A stretch of DNA of 48,022 bases from positions 1 to 48,022 of the forward strand of contig NZ_JXBW01000022.1 of NCBI RefSeq assembly GCF_001447355.1, given 5' to 3'. Shown in pieces: positions 33,840 to 42,573 of the stretch (the first letter of the stretch is position 1; every line of letters starts with the position of its first letter). The notes beneath the pieces were generated by a model. It was not told the origin of the DNA. It saw only the letters and a program-made list of their open reading frames with translations, and made no database searches. This DNA comes from Alicyclobacillus tolerans. GTDB lineage: Bacteria > Bacillota > Bacilli > Alicyclobacillales > Alicyclobacillaceae. The translations under genes and the position numbers were made by a program.

Positions 33840-34399
33840 CGGCTGACAAACGGCTGTCGTTTCGTCCACTCACGCCCTTGTGTGAGCCAATACCACTCCA
33901 TCTCGCCGTCGCGGACGACGAGAACGCCCGATTGGCTGGGAAACGCGAGATGGGCCTTGGCAATCTGCTGCGCGGTCGCCAACGCGTTTCCCACCGTCGG
34001 TGCGACAAGAACGTACCAACCGGTTTTCATTTGATAAAATGCCATCGTCAACGTGTCCTTCGGATTCTCCGACGATGGTCCAGTAAACGACGTCACCGCC
34101 GTGGTGCACGCGTTGTCAAGGCACACCTGGCCTTGGGCTGGATTGGATATCTGCTTCAAAAGTTCGCCACGAAGCTGATAGGCAAGCTGTTGCACATTCG
34201 TGACACCTGCGGGCAGCGGTTTCGACGTGATACTTGGGCTCCCAGCCGGCGTCGAAGTCGCCGCGTTTGCTCCGTTATGTGACTGTATTCCATGTTGTTT
34301 TGCGTTTTCTGGCGAAACAGCATGCTCATTGGCACATCCCGTTAACATGGCGGCGCACAAGCCTGCCGCCATAAGCATCCGCCACCGGCTACTTGCCAT
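33836..34399 (-). CDS. Putative lipoprotein, unknown function
   Basis: This 187-residue protein has a lipoprotein signal (MLMAAGLCAAMLTGC, cysteine at 22). A low-complexity linker rich in Ala, Ser, Thr and Pro follows. The rest is a small domain containing QVCLDNACTTAVTSFTG, whose two cysteines could pair, and WYVLVAPTVGNALATAQQIAKAH. No family is recognised. The ATG has AAGGAGG seven bases upstream. It lies just downstream of nothing on its strand and overlaps the end of the M3 peptidase gene. Confidence 0.7.
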   Translation of the reverse strand: MASSRWRMLMAAGLCAAMLTGCANEHAVSPENAKQHGIQSHNGANAATSTPAGSPSITSKPLPAGVTNVQQLAYQLRGELLKQISNPAQGQVCLDNACTTAVTSFTGPSSENPKDTLTMAFYQMKTGWYVLVAPTVGNALATAQQIAKAHLAFPSQSGVLVVRDGEMEWYWLTQGREWTKRQPFVSR

Positions 34400-34427
34400 T
34401 TGACGCCCTCCTTATCACGACGGTCCA

Positions 34428-36044
34428 TCATGTTCGTAAAGCGCGACGCAATAACTTTCCAACCGCACTTTTCGGAAGTTCGTCGACAAAGGCGACTTGC
34501 GTTGGCACTTTGTACGCCGCCAGATATTGTCGACAATGTTCCTTCAGCTCATTTTCACTAAGTTGCGCACCTGGCTTCAACACGATACAGGCCTTGACCG
34601 TCTCACCGCGATATGCGTCTGGTACACCGACGACAATCGCTTCTCGAACTTTCGGATGTCGATACAGAACATCCTCGACTTCGCGTGGATATACGTTGTA
34701 CCCACTGGCGATAATCATGTCCTTCTTGCGATCGACAATCGAGATATAACCTTCCTCGTCGGCGACGGCGAGATCCCCCGTAGAAAACCAGCCGTCTTTG
34801 AGCACGTCGGTAGTCTCCACGGGCATTCGCCAGTATCCCTGCATGACCTGCGGACCTCGTACGACCAGTTCGCCAAGTTGGCCTGCCGGCAACTCGCGTG
34901 CGTGATCGGCGAGATCGACAATGCGACACTCGGTCGAAGGAAACGGCACCCCTACCGTGCCGGGTTTGCGCTGCGCAAACGGGGGGTTGCAATGCGTGAT
35001 GGGAGATGTTTCGGACAAACCGTACCCTTCTAGAACCGGACAGCCGGCAAGATGTTCAAACGAGATCAGGACGTCGGGCGCGAGCGGCCCGCCACCGCTG
35101 ATACAAAGCCGCAAAGAAGCAAGCCTCGCGGGCTGCAGGTTGGGCAAATTGGCAATGGCAATAAACATTGTGGGCACGCCGGGATAGATATCGACCTGTT
35201 CACGTTCAATCACGTCAACCACGAGTTCAGCATCAAACCTGTGCATAAGCACGACGCGATTTCCCAGGCACAGTGGAACATTCATGCACAGGGTCATGCC
35301 AAAGGCGTGAAACAAGGGCAACGCGGCAAGAAAGACATCTTTGCCGGGCAGCAACGCACTTTGATAGAAATGCGCAGCTTGTACAACGTTGGCAACCAGA
35401 TTGCGATGCGTCAACATCGCCGCCTTTGGCTGGCCAGTGGTGCCGCCCGTATACTGCAGGGCTGCTAGGTGTGTACTTGGGTCAAACGAAACAGGTGTCA
35501 CGCCTAGAGCACGCCCGTTTCTTAAAAACTCGTCAAAGCTGTATACCCGCTCTGTTTCCCCCAGCCTTACAGACGTGATCGCGCGCTTTGGTGTTTCTGT
35601 ATCGACTAGGATCAATGTATGGATCGCGCTCTCCCGGCGGCACGCTTCTAGCCTAGCTTTGGCCTTTACCATCCCCACGAGCACGATCACCCCGGAGTCC
35701 CGAAGCAGAGTATCCAATTCGCGATCCACAGACATCGGATTGATTTGCGCAACAACGGCCCCTGCCGTGAGCGTCCCGTAGTAGGCTGTCACATACTCCG
35801 GGCAGTTGGGCAACATCAATGCAACGCGATCGCCAACCCCGACGCCGATAGCCTGCAAGGCAGCCGCAAAAGCCTGTACATCGTCGCCAAGTTGGCCGTA
35901 GGTAACGCGGCGCTCACCAGCGACAAGGGCGATCCGCTCTCGATACCGCTCGATGGATTGCATAAGCATAGCTGGTAGAGATAGCGCCGGCACTTTGACG
36001 TCTGTCGCCATATTCAATGGATACACTTGATGTCCCAGTTGCAT
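34428..36044 (-). CDS. Acyl-CoA synthetase / AMP-dependent ligase
   Basis: This 538-residue adenylate-forming ligase has the P-loop YTGGTTGQPKAAMLTHRN and the A5 motif GYGLSETSP. STGDLAVADEEGYISIVDR and KKDMIIASGYNVYPREVE mark the C-terminal hinge, and the catalytic lysine lies in LPKSAVGKLLRR. It best fits long-chain fatty-acid-CoA ligases that activate fatty acids. The ATG pair at 36042-36047 follows AAGGGG; I list the second, since its spacing is better. The frame upstream enters the Nudix gene region and has no site. It follows the Nudix gene by about 50 bases. Confidence 0.87.
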   Translation of the reverse strand: MQLGHQVYPLNMATDVKVPALSLPAMLMQSIERYRERIALVAGERRVTYGQLGDDVQAFAAALQAIGVGVGDRVALMLPNCPEYVTAYYGTLTAGAVVAQINPMSVDRELDTLLRDSGVIVLVGMVKAKARLEACRRESAIHTLILVDTETPKRAITSVRLGETERVYSFDEFLRNGRALGVTPVSFDPSTHLAALQYTGGTTGQPKAAMLTHRNLVANVVQAAHFYQSALLPGKDVFLAALPLFHAFGMTLCMNVPLCLGNRVVLMHRFDAELVVDVIEREQVDIYPGVPTMFIAIANLPNLQPARLASLRLCISGGGPLAPDVLISFEHLAGCPVLEGYGLSETSPITHCNPPFAQRKPGTVGVPFPSTECRIVDLADHARELPAGQLGELVVRGPQVMQGYWRMPVETTDVLKDGWFSTGDLAVADEEGYISIVDRKKDMIIASGYNVYPREVEDVLYRHPKVREAIVVGVPDAYRGETVKACIVLKPGAQLSENELKEHCRQYLAAYKVPTQVAFVDELPKSAVGKLLRRALRT

Positions 36045-36097
36045 CATACACGCCCCTTCGCACTCATCAGTACAGATTAGGTCCAGATGGCAAGGGC

Positions 36098-36658
36098 CTA
36101 ACCCTTCAAACTCCCTTTTTGCCGCAACCACTTTGCAGCCCGCAAGAGCCCGACCAAGGAGCCCGAGTCTTGAATGCGACCGTCGAGACACATGGCCAAG
36201 GCGTCCGCGAACGGAACTTTCCGCATCTCTATCTGTTCTGTTCCTTCCAACATTCTTTCGCCGAAGGACAAGTTCTGTGCGAGGAACAGGTGGCTAACCT
36301 GTGTTGAAATCCCCCCGCTCAGTTGAAAGGTCCCCAAGCTCACCCAAGAGGTCGCCGTGACGCCTGTCTCCTCGAACAGTTCGCGAGAAGCAGCGGCCTG
36401 CGGCTCCTCGTCATCGCGAAACTGCCCGCTGGGTATTTGCGGCTGCACGACGCCAAACGGAAAGACGAACTCGTCAACCAAAATGACGTTAAACTCACCG
36501 TCAATCGCAACGGTGGCGGCATTGTATCCCGCGTCGATCACGCCATATATGCCAAGCTTCCCGTCCGGACGTACGACCTCGTGCTCAACGACGGAAAGCC
36601 AAGGATTCTTATACTTCACTTCAGATCTGAGAATTGTCCATTTGCCGCGCTTCTCCAT
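36098..36658 (-). CDS. Nudix hydrolase (ADP-ribose pyrophosphatase-like)
   Basis: This 186-residue cytoplasmic enzyme has a complete Nudix box: G-x5-E-x7-REL-x-EETGV from GQFRDDEEP to ELFEETGV. The surrounding pattern (NPWLSVVEHEVVRPDG, FVFPFGVVQPQIPSGQ) places it with ADP-ribose pyrophosphatase-type members, which hydrolyse nucleoside diphosphate derivatives. The ATG has AAGGGAGG seven bases upstream. It shares a transcript with the acyl-CoA ligase and is divergent from fabH. Confidence 0.88.
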   Translation of the reverse strand: MEKRGKWTILRSEVKYKNPWLSVVEHEVVRPDGKLGIYGVIDAGYNAATVAIDGEFNVILVDEFVFPFGVVQPQIPSGQFRDDEEPQAAASRELFEETGVTATSWVSLGTFQLSGGISTQVSHLFLAQNLSFGERMLEGTEQIEMRKVPFADALAMCLDGRIQDSGSLVGLLRAAKWLRQKGSLKG

Positions 36659-36862
36659 AGCACAGCCTCCCTTGCAGTTCCAGCAGGAATTTAGCCTCTT
36701 GATCGCGTATCAAACGGCGACACAGCTTTGTTTACTCTTGGCGGTGGCGCACCTTGCTCACTCACTATGTGCACCGCGACAACCTGACGTGCCCTCTGGC
36801 TTCATAACGCCGTCAATCTGACATATAGCTATATTCGACAAACTTCGAGAGGACGTGACGGC

Positions 36863-37867
36863 ATGCCCACTTCCTGCCAACGACCGTACCACGCCGCCAT
36901 TACCGCTTTTGGTGCATATGTACCAAACCGCATTGTAAGCAACAAGGATCTCTCGGAGACAGTCGAGACAACAGACGAGTGGATCGTTCAACGCACAGGT
37001 ATACGCGAACGGCACATCGCCGACCCTTCAGAATTTACAAGTGACCTTTGCTATCGTGCCGCTGAAAATATGATCCAACGCTTTTCTGTGTCGCTGGCGG
37101 ATGTCGACATGATTGTGGTTGCCACCATTACGCCCGATCACCCCATGCCAAGTGTAGCCGCGCAGCTACAAGCGCGCCTTGGCATTGAGCGCGCAGGTGC
37201 CATCGACCTATCCGCCGCCTGTGCCGGTTTTGTCTACGGCATACAAGTTGCGACGGCCTTTGTCGCCAGTGGCATGGCACAAAAGGTATTGGTGGTGGGC
37301 GGTGAAACGCTGTCTAAGGTGACAGACTATACGGACCGGTCCACCTGTATCCTGTTTGGCGATGGTGCAGGCGCCTGTCTCGTCGAACCCGCGGCGCAAC
37401 CGGGCGTACTGGCCGTCGGGAATCACACGGTCGGCCATGCCGCACACCTCCTGTATCGCGCCGGCCTGCGTCCGGATGTGCAAGGAACGCCGGTTGGGGG
37501 TAACGGGTGTATCGTGCAAAGCGGCCGTGAAGTCTTTAAGTTGGCAGTTCAAACATTGGAAGCGGAAGTCCCGCGGTTGTTAGCGGAGGCGGGTCTGACA
37601 GCCTCCGAACTCGATTGGTTTGTTCCGCACAGTGCCAACCTGCGCCTTATCGAATCGGTTTGCGAGCGAATGGGATGGCCCATGGAAAAGACGCTGTTCA
37701 GCGGTGAGTGGTATGGCAACACGTCGAGTGCAAGCATTCCTTTGGCAATCCAGATTGCGGTCGACGATGGGCGCATACAACCAGGGCAAACACTGCTCTT
37801 AGCTGGATTTGGCAGCGGCTTTGTCTATGCAGGCGCCATCATCCGCTGGTCTGCCATCTTAGCGTAG
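36863..37867 (+). CDS. fabH: 3-oxoacyl-ACP synthase III
   Basis: This 334-residue condensing enzyme starts fatty-acid chains from an acyl-CoA primer. The catalytic triad is visible as Cys120 (SAACAGF), His256 (VPHSANLR) and Asn286 (YGNTSSAS). The signature TTDEWIVQRTGIRERHIA lies near the N-terminus. Primer choice by FabH sets branched or cyclic fatty-acid content; this cannot be read from sequence. The ATG is ten bases after GAGG. A 12-base palindrome (36823-36834, ATATAGCTATAT) lies 29 bases upstream of it and may overlap the promoter. It is divergent from a fatty-acid ligase/Nudix pair. Confidence 0.9.
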   Translation: MPTSCQRPYHAAITAFGAYVPNRIVSNKDLSETVETTDEWIVQRTGIRERHIADPSEFTSDLCYRAAENMIQRFSVSLADVDMIVVATITPDHPMPSVAAQLQARLGIERAGAIDLSAACAGFVYGIQVATAFVASGMAQKVLVVGGETLSKVTDYTDRSTCILFGDGAGACLVEPAAQPGVLAVGNHTVGHAAHLLYRAGLRPDVQGTPVGGNGCIVQSGREVFKLAVQTLEAEVPRLLAEAGLTASELDWFVPHSANLRLIESVCERMGWPMEKTLFSGEWYGNTSSASIPLAIQIAVDDGRIQPGQTLLLAGFGSGFVYAGAIIRWSAILA

Positions 37868-37974
37868 CTCACGCCCGGTAGGAAAGGAAGTCTAAGACGT
37901 CTTCCGAAAAGTATGATAGAATCCGTGTGCGGACCATGGTATCCGTGAAACCGATTCCAGGGAGCGTTGCAATC

Positions 37975-38727
37975 ATGGTGAATGTACAAGGTCGTTGGGC
38001 ATTGATCACGGGTGCCAGCAGAGGTGTCGGCTATCAAACGGCCATCTTTATGGCGAAACAAGGATGCAACTTGATTCTTCACAGTCGATCCCTTGCCCAT
38101 ACCGAACCATTACAAAAGGATATTCAAGCACTGGGTGTTGAGGCGTACTCGGTTGCGGCCGAACTCGAAAATCTCGACGAAGTGACACGGATGCTCGATG
38201 AAATCGAGACGCGCGGTACACCTGTCGACATCGTGTTCAACAATGCGGCTGTGCAAATCGCATATCGCACCGATTATTGGAAGACGCCTGTCGAGGATTT
38301 TGAAGCGAGCTTTCGCATCAACTTCATCGCGCCGGTCATGATCTGTAACAGACTGTTGCCGAAGATGATCAGTCGCGGATTTGGCCGCGTCATCAACACC
38401 ACCAGCGGCATTCGCAACGAACCCGAGCAGTCGGCATATGCAGCAAGCAAAGCGGCCCTCGATAAGTTCACAAAGGACTTGGCATCGCGTCTCGAGGGAA
38501 CGAATGTCATGATCAACCTCGCCGACCCCGGTTGGTGTCGCACGGATCTCGGCGGGCCAAATGCGCCCAATTCCGTCGAAAGCGTGATACCTGGCATCGC
38601 CGTCGGCGCTTTCGTCGATGACCAGAAAAGTGGTCGTTTCTTCCCTGCACAGGCGTTTACCGGCATGTCCCTCGAAGAAGCGGTGCGCAAGGCGGAATCG
38701 CTGACGGCAACGCCGTACACCATCTAA
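37975..38727 (+). CDS. Short-chain dehydrogenase/reductase (SDR)
   Basis: This 250-residue NAD(P)-dependent oxidoreductase has the cofactor motif TGASRGVG and NNAA. The catalytic serine lies in INTTSGIR, and YAASK supplies Tyr and Lys. DPGWCRTDLGG closes the pocket and matches the carbonyl-reductase-like SDR pattern. The substrate is unknown; it follows fabH, but the sequence is not clearly FabG. The ATG at 37975 is served by a GGGAG site; upstream in-frame starts lack one. Confidence 0.87.
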   Translation: MVNVQGRWALITGASRGVGYQTAIFMAKQGCNLILHSRSLAHTEPLQKDIQALGVEAYSVAAELENLDEVTRMLDEIETRGTPVDIVFNNAAVQIAYRTDYWKTPVEDFEASFRINFIAPVMICNRLLPKMISRGFGRVINTTSGIRNEPEQSAYAASKAALDKFTKDLASRLEGTNVMINLADPGWCRTDLGGPNAPNSVESVIPGIAVGAFVDDQKSGRFFPAQAFTGMSLEEAVRKAESLTATPYTI

Positions 38728-38747
38728 CGACAATCGATGGCAAGACG

Positions 38748-38799
38748 CGACAAGGCAGCCCATCTCCCACAGCTTGCCGGGGAGTAGGTAGCCTTGTCG
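38748..38799. promoter_or_regulatory. Nested hairpin between SDR and HAD genes
   Basis: CGACAAGGC (38748-38756) pairs with GCCTTGTCG (38791-38799). Inside, CTCCC (38764-38768) pairs with GGGAG (38780-38784). It lies between convergent genes and has no T run on either side. It may be a terminator without the classical tail, or an RNA protection element. Confidence 0.4.
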
Positions 38800-38830
38800 G
38801 CCCTCTGGCCCTTGCTTCCCATTTACCACC

Positions 38831-39634
38831 TTACCGAGAGACCGTGACAAGCGGATCAATAAGTCCAAAGCGAGCGAGTGCATCTGCGATCCCGCCGTCA
38901 TCGACCCGCTTGGTTACATAATCCGCATGCTGTTGCACTGTTGGCTTTGCGTTGCCCATGGCGATGCCCAGCCCTGCGAACGACAGCATTTCGACGTCGT
39001 TTTCGCCGTCGCCAAACGCAATCGACGCATCCTGTGGAATCCCTAGCTCGCGTAGCATCGCCTCAATCCCGCCAGCTTTCGACACGTCTTTTGGAAATAC
39101 ATCCAGGTAATAGCGGTGTGGGCGAATAAAGCGGAAGTCGCTTGCAAAACGCTCAACAAACGGCTGTTCATCACCTTCCGCGCAGTACAAGTAAACTTGA
39201 TAAATCTCATGATTTCGCCATCCGTCCGGATCGTAAAGAGGCAGTGTTGGGATGTCAAGGTAAGCAAACGCTTCCTTAATAAATGGATGATCCTCTTGAT
39301 TGGCGTAACAAGCCTCACTGCCTGCAAAGACAAGTGGATGATGATATCTGTCCGCCATCTCCGCGAAGGCTTCTAGTAACTTCGGATCAATGGGCCGACG
39401 GTATACCGGCTTACCTTTAAACTGTGCGTATCCCCCATTGCAACAAACATAAGAGTCAATGCCAAACTGCTCTGCGATATGCAAGAATTGATCCGGTGCT
39501 CGCCCGGTCGCAATGGCGACGGCGACGTCGGTTTCTTGCAGCCTTTTGACAGCCTCCAATGTGTCGGCCGGAATTCGTTTATGTTCGTCAATCAATGTGC
39601 CATCGATATCGAAAAACACCATTTGATACGTCAT
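38831..39634 (-). CDS. Cof-type HAD phosphatase
   Basis: This 267-residue HAD-superfamily IIB hydrolase has motif I FFDIDGTLID (Asp nucleophile), motif II IATGRA, a conserved Lys in FPKDVSKAGG, and motif IV GDGENDVEMLSFAGLGIAMGNA. Members dephosphorylate sugar phosphates, FMN or other small metabolites; the substrate is not determined. The ATG has GAAGAGG upstream and a likely extended -10 promoter lies at 39690-39698. Confidence 0.9.
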   Translation of the reverse strand: MTYQMVFFDIDGTLIDEHKRIPADTLEAVKRLQETDVAVAIATGRAPDQFLHIAEQFGIDSYVCCNGGYAQFKGKPVYRRPIDPKLLEAFAEMADRYHHPLVFAGSEACYANQEDHPFIKEAFAYLDIPTLPLYDPDGWRNHEIYQVYLYCAEGDEQPFVERFASDFRFIRPHRYYLDVFPKDVSKAGGIEAMLRELGIPQDASIAFGDGENDVEMLSFAGLGIAMGNAKPTVQQHADYVTKRVDDGGIADALARFGLIDPLVTVSR

Positions 39635-39689
39635 GCCTCTTCCACTCCTATCCGTCTGTCTATGGTGCTATGTTCTCTCCTACAACACC

Positions 39690-39698
39690 ATTGTAGCA
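39690..39698 (-). promoter_or_regulatory. Extended -10 promoter of the HAD gene
   Basis: On the minus strand TGC-TACAAT forms an extended -10 (TGnTATAAT-type) 55 bases upstream of the start; no -35 match is needed. TACAAT is 39690-39695. Confidence 0.45.
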
Positions 39699-39744
39699 TG
39701 CCGGAAGAAGGCAGAGACGCGCCGCGTTTAACCACCAATGGGTG

Positions 39745-40743
39745 TTACACCGCCATGCCCTTTGCCGCCTCACGCCGGGGTTTCCAGACGCGCACATATT
39801 GAGCCCCAAAATATGAGCCGAGGACGACAACAGCCGCAATCAGCTGTGCGACAATGCTTTGCAGATTGTTGAACAACGAGAACCACAATCCTGTCCACGC
39901 TGGCAGATGCAAGTTGAGCGGAGTCGAAGGCATCCATCCAGCCTGTTGCATTTCTTGTACTTGCTCGCCGACCATGACCAGAAGCACCGCTCCTAGCATG
40001 ACGCCTGTTAAAACAAGCATTCGTTTATATGGAAGTTTGCGGTGAGCGAAGAATGTCAACACGGCAACCATCATGGTCAGCACCAAGCCAATGGCCGCCC
40101 CAATGACGACGACGCCCGACCCAACCTGCATCCGCGTGTTTTGCAAAAACAGGACAACCTCGAAGCCCTCGCGGTAGACGGACGTAAAGCCCAAAATCAC
40201 CAAACCACGGTAGGCAAGGCTCTTCGCGGTCTGCGCGGCTCCGGTGTCCGCAGATGTTTCAAGGTGATCAATGATCTCTTTCTTCTTGCGGTTATGCATG
40301 CTGATCCAACCGGTCCAATAAATCCGGTGAAAGAACCAGTTCATGACGATAAGCAAAACGACGATGGCAAGCAGACCTGTGCCCGCTTGAATAGAAAGCT
40401 CCGGTGCCGTCTGCCCAACCAAAGAGATGATGCCAACGACAACGAACCATGTGACAAGCGTTGCCGCAAAGGCGAGCCCAGCGCCGCCGGAAATAGGCTT
40501 CCAATACCCCTTTCCAGTGCGAACGAGGCTCGCCGTGATCGCAGACAAGACGAGAATCGTCTCGAGACCTTCGCGAAAGACGAGGATACCTGTATCGACA
40601 ATCGCTGCACCGCGCCCAATATTCGGACTCGTAGGATCCGGATTACCACCCGCAGATAACCCTTGCCACACCAACACAGCGATGACCACCATTGCCAACA
40701 AGCCTATTATGATTTGCTTGACGCCAAAACGTCGCCCGATCAC
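39745..40743 (-). CDS. FTR1 family iron permease
   Basis: This 332-residue inner-membrane protein of about eight helices has both REGLE-type iron motifs: REGLE at 57-61 and REGFE at 191-195. It transports ferric or ferrous iron; in other species the permease works with an EfeO/EfeB pair or a ferroxidase, none of which is adjacent. The GTG has GGAGGA eight bases upstream. Its 5' region (40744-40860) has a promoter overlapped by a DtxR-like dyad and a perfect 14-bp inverted repeat, indicating tight regulation. The C-terminal RVWKPRREAAKGMAV is cytoplasmic. Confidence 0.9.
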   Translation of the reverse strand: MIGRRFGVKQIIIGLLAMVVIAVLVWQGLSAGGNPDPTSPNIGRGAAIVDTGILVFREGLETILVLSAITASLVRTGKGYWKPISGGAGLAFAATLVTWFVVVGIISLVGQTAPELSIQAGTGLLAIVVLLIVMNWFFHRIYWTGWISMHNRKKKEIIDHLETSADTGAAQTAKSLAYRGLVILGFTSVYREGFEVVLFLQNTRMQVGSGVVVIGAAIGLVLTMMVAVLTFFAHRKLPYKRMLVLTGVMLGAVLLVMVGEQVQEMQQAGWMPSTPLNLHLPAWTGLWFSLFNNLQSIVAQLIAAVVVLGSYFGAQYVRVWKPRREAAKGMAV

Positions 40744-40756
40744 AAGGAAGTCCTCC

Positions 40757-40830
40757 TAACTGTAGAATACTCGGTTGACACCAGATACTTGACCTATGTA
40801 GTCAACTTTCTACAACGTATTCTACAGTTA
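40757..40830. promoter_or_regulatory. Perfect 14-bp inverted repeat upstream of FTR1
   Basis: TAACTGTAGAATAC (40757-40770) and GTATTCTACAGTTA (40817-40830) are exact reverse complements 46 bases apart, with a second inner pair GTTGAC (40774-40779) / GTCAAC (40801-40806). The right copy covers the predicted -10; the left copy lies just before the ribosome binding site. Because a transcript from that promoter would begin inside the repeat, a DNA-level role (two operators or a loop) is more likely than an mRNA hairpin. Confidence 0.6.
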
Positions 40831-40847
40831 GTATAGACTAACTTCAA
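40819..40847 (-). promoter_or_regulatory. Promoter of the FTR1 gene
   Basis: On the minus strand TTGAAG (40842-40847) and TAGAAT (40819-40824) are separated by exactly 17 bases, a good sigma-A-type match. The spacer contains a DtxR/IdeR-like dyad. Confidence 0.6.
40828..40846. promoter_or_regulatory. DtxR/IdeR-like dyad
   Basis: TTAGTATAGACTAACTTCA matches the 19-base IdeR/DtxR box TTAGGTTAGSCTAACCTAA at about 14 positions as I count it. It overlaps the -35 element and spacer of the FTR1 promoter, as expected for an iron-dependent repressor. A different metal regulator of the same family (MntR-type) is possible. Confidence 0.45.
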
Positions 40848-40872
40848 GTGTTAGATCGATAAAACACAAGTT

Positions 40873-42573
40873 CTATTCCGCATCATGTTTGGACGCGGTA
40901 TCTTGCGTCTCATTTCGCCAAGCGTCCACATACTCTTGCAATGCGGCCTTTAGGTGATGGCCGATCTCGGCATATGCCTCGTCGTCCAGGTTGGCGAGCG
41001 AGATGCGAATAGACCACTTCGGGCCGTGAAATCCCCCCCCATTCATGAGCACAATGCCGGATTGCTCGGCCAGCCGAAAGAGAATGTCGATAGGCTCGTA
41101 GCGGTCCAGCATATACTGGGTAAAGTCCTCGCCAAACGTGTTGACAGACCAGTGTTCGAGATCGATCTCGGTGTAGTAATCGGCGTCATGCGGCAAGTTC
41201 GGCAACGGTAGTCCGAGCCCATCGTACAAAAGTCCCATCCGGCGGTGACAAATCTCTTTCGTCAATTGCTTATAGCGCTCACCGCGCGCCGTCATGGTGA
41301 ACGCGCACATAATGGCCATCTGAACCTGCTGTGGCGTCGATAAGCCAGCCGTGTGGTTGAGAGCAACCTGGCGACTGTCGGCCACCATGCGATCGATAAA
41401 CGACAATGCCTCCGGGTTGCGCGAAACGGTGCCGTATCGCTTACAGAGTTTTTCCTGCTCAGATTTCGGCAATCGCCGCAGCCTGGCGTCAAACACGTTT
41501 TCGCGGTGAAGTGCGATGGCACCCAGGCGCCAGCCCGTGACACCAAAGAACTTGGAAAGTGAGTAGACAAGCATCGTGTTATAGGGAAGCTCCGCCATCA
41601 GTGACCGATACCCATCGACAAACGTGCCATATACGTCGTCGCTGATGATCATCAAATTCGGATTCTGTTCCCGTATCGTGCGCACTAGTTGCGCCACTGT
41701 GTCGCGGTCTAAAGCGACCGACGGTGGATTGCTCGGATTGACCAGAAATAATGCCTGCACGGACGGGTCAGCCAGTTTGGCGATCTCCTCGGGCGGATAC
41801 TGCCAGGTGTGGCGCCCTTGGGCATCCCTCCCTGTCGCGCGAATCTCGACCACGTCAAATGCGTATCGATCCAACTCTGGAATCTCGACATAGGGTGGAA
41901 AAATGGGCACCATGATGGCGACCCTGCCTCCCCGCTCGATTAAGCCATTAGCCAATAAGGAGTCGAAAATGTAACACATCGCCGCGGTTGCACCCTCGAC
42001 GGCAAACAGTCGTAAGTCGTCGGGATGGACGCCACCCGCGCAGATTTCCTTCGCCAAAAAATGCGCGACCACCCGCTCTGTACGCGTCAGCATGCGATCC
42101 GGCGTCGGATAGTTATCCCCGACAATGCCGTCGACCAGCTCGTGTAACCATTCATCGGGTGCAAAGCCGTACCTGTGCTCTCCCTCGTTCACCACTTCCG
42201 CCAATACGTCGATGCCTGGCAGATCTGGGTTCGCCGAGACGAATTCCTGAAACCGATCACGGATCCCCGGCCGACGAGGCATGCCAGCGAGATCGCCATC
42301 ATCCCAAACGCGTCGGCATTCCTGCATCGCGAACTGCCCGAGTGCAAAGAACGCTTCGCGCGGCGCAGCCGCGACCCAGTTCGGGTTGCCTCGACCTGCG
42401 TCCAGCATTGCTTTTGCACTCTTTCGCTGATGGCCACGGGCAAGTTTGATCAATTCATGCCGAAACTCGAATGGGCTGATGGCCTCAAAGCTGCGCTCCA
42501 TTTTGCGACGAGCCTCTAAATCGGAATCACGCTGCGGCCCTGTAGACCTGGTCTTCGCATCCACATCCTGCAT
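40873..42573 (-). CDS. Aspartate 4-decarboxylase / aspartate aminotransferase
   Basis: This 566-residue PLP enzyme of the aminotransferase fold decarboxylates aspartate to alanine and CO2. The length is that of aspartate 4-decarboxylase rather than the 400-residue aminotransferases. It carries LDAGRGNPNWVAAAPREAFFALGQFA, FLVNPSNPPSVALD, and the PLP-lysine region VYSLSKFFGVTGWRLG. The reaction consumes a proton and can support pH control or an alanine-aspartate exchange cycle; the aspT antiporter gene usually linked to it is absent. The ATG at 42571-42573 has GGAGGT nine bases upstream. Confidence 0.87.
   Translation of the reverse strand: MQDVDAKTRSTGPQRDSDLEARRKMERSFEAISPFEFRHELIKLARGHQRKSAKAMLDAGRGNPNWVAAAPREAFFALGQFAMQECRRVWDDGDLAGMPRRPGIRDRFQEFVSANPDLPGIDVLAEVVNEGEHRYGFAPDEWLHELVDGIVGDNYPTPDRMLTRTERVVAHFLAKEICAGGVHPDDLRLFAVEGATAAMCYIFDSLLANGLIERGGRVAIMVPIFPPYVEIPELDRYAFDVVEIRATGRDAQGRHTWQYPPEEIAKLADPSVQALFLVNPSNPPSVALDRDTVAQLVRTIREQNPNLMIISDDVYGTFVDGYRSLMAELPYNTMLVYSLSKFFGVTGWRLGAIALHRENVFDARLRRLPKSEQEKLCKRYGTVSRNPEALSFIDRMVADSRQVALNHTAGLSTPQQVQMAIMCAFTMTARGERYKQLTKEICHRRMGLLYDGLGLPLPNLPHDADYYTEIDLEHWSVNTFGEDFTQYMLDRYEPIDILFRLAEQSGIVLMNGGGFHGPKWSIRISLANLDDEAYAEIGHHLKAALQEYVDAWRNETQDTASKHDAE

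Noticed and set aside
36823-36834. Palindrome ATATAGCTATAT upstream of fabH as a FapR operator
   Set aside because: It does not resemble the FapR site TTAGTACCTAGTCTTAATT known in Bacillus; short AT palindromes arise by chance.
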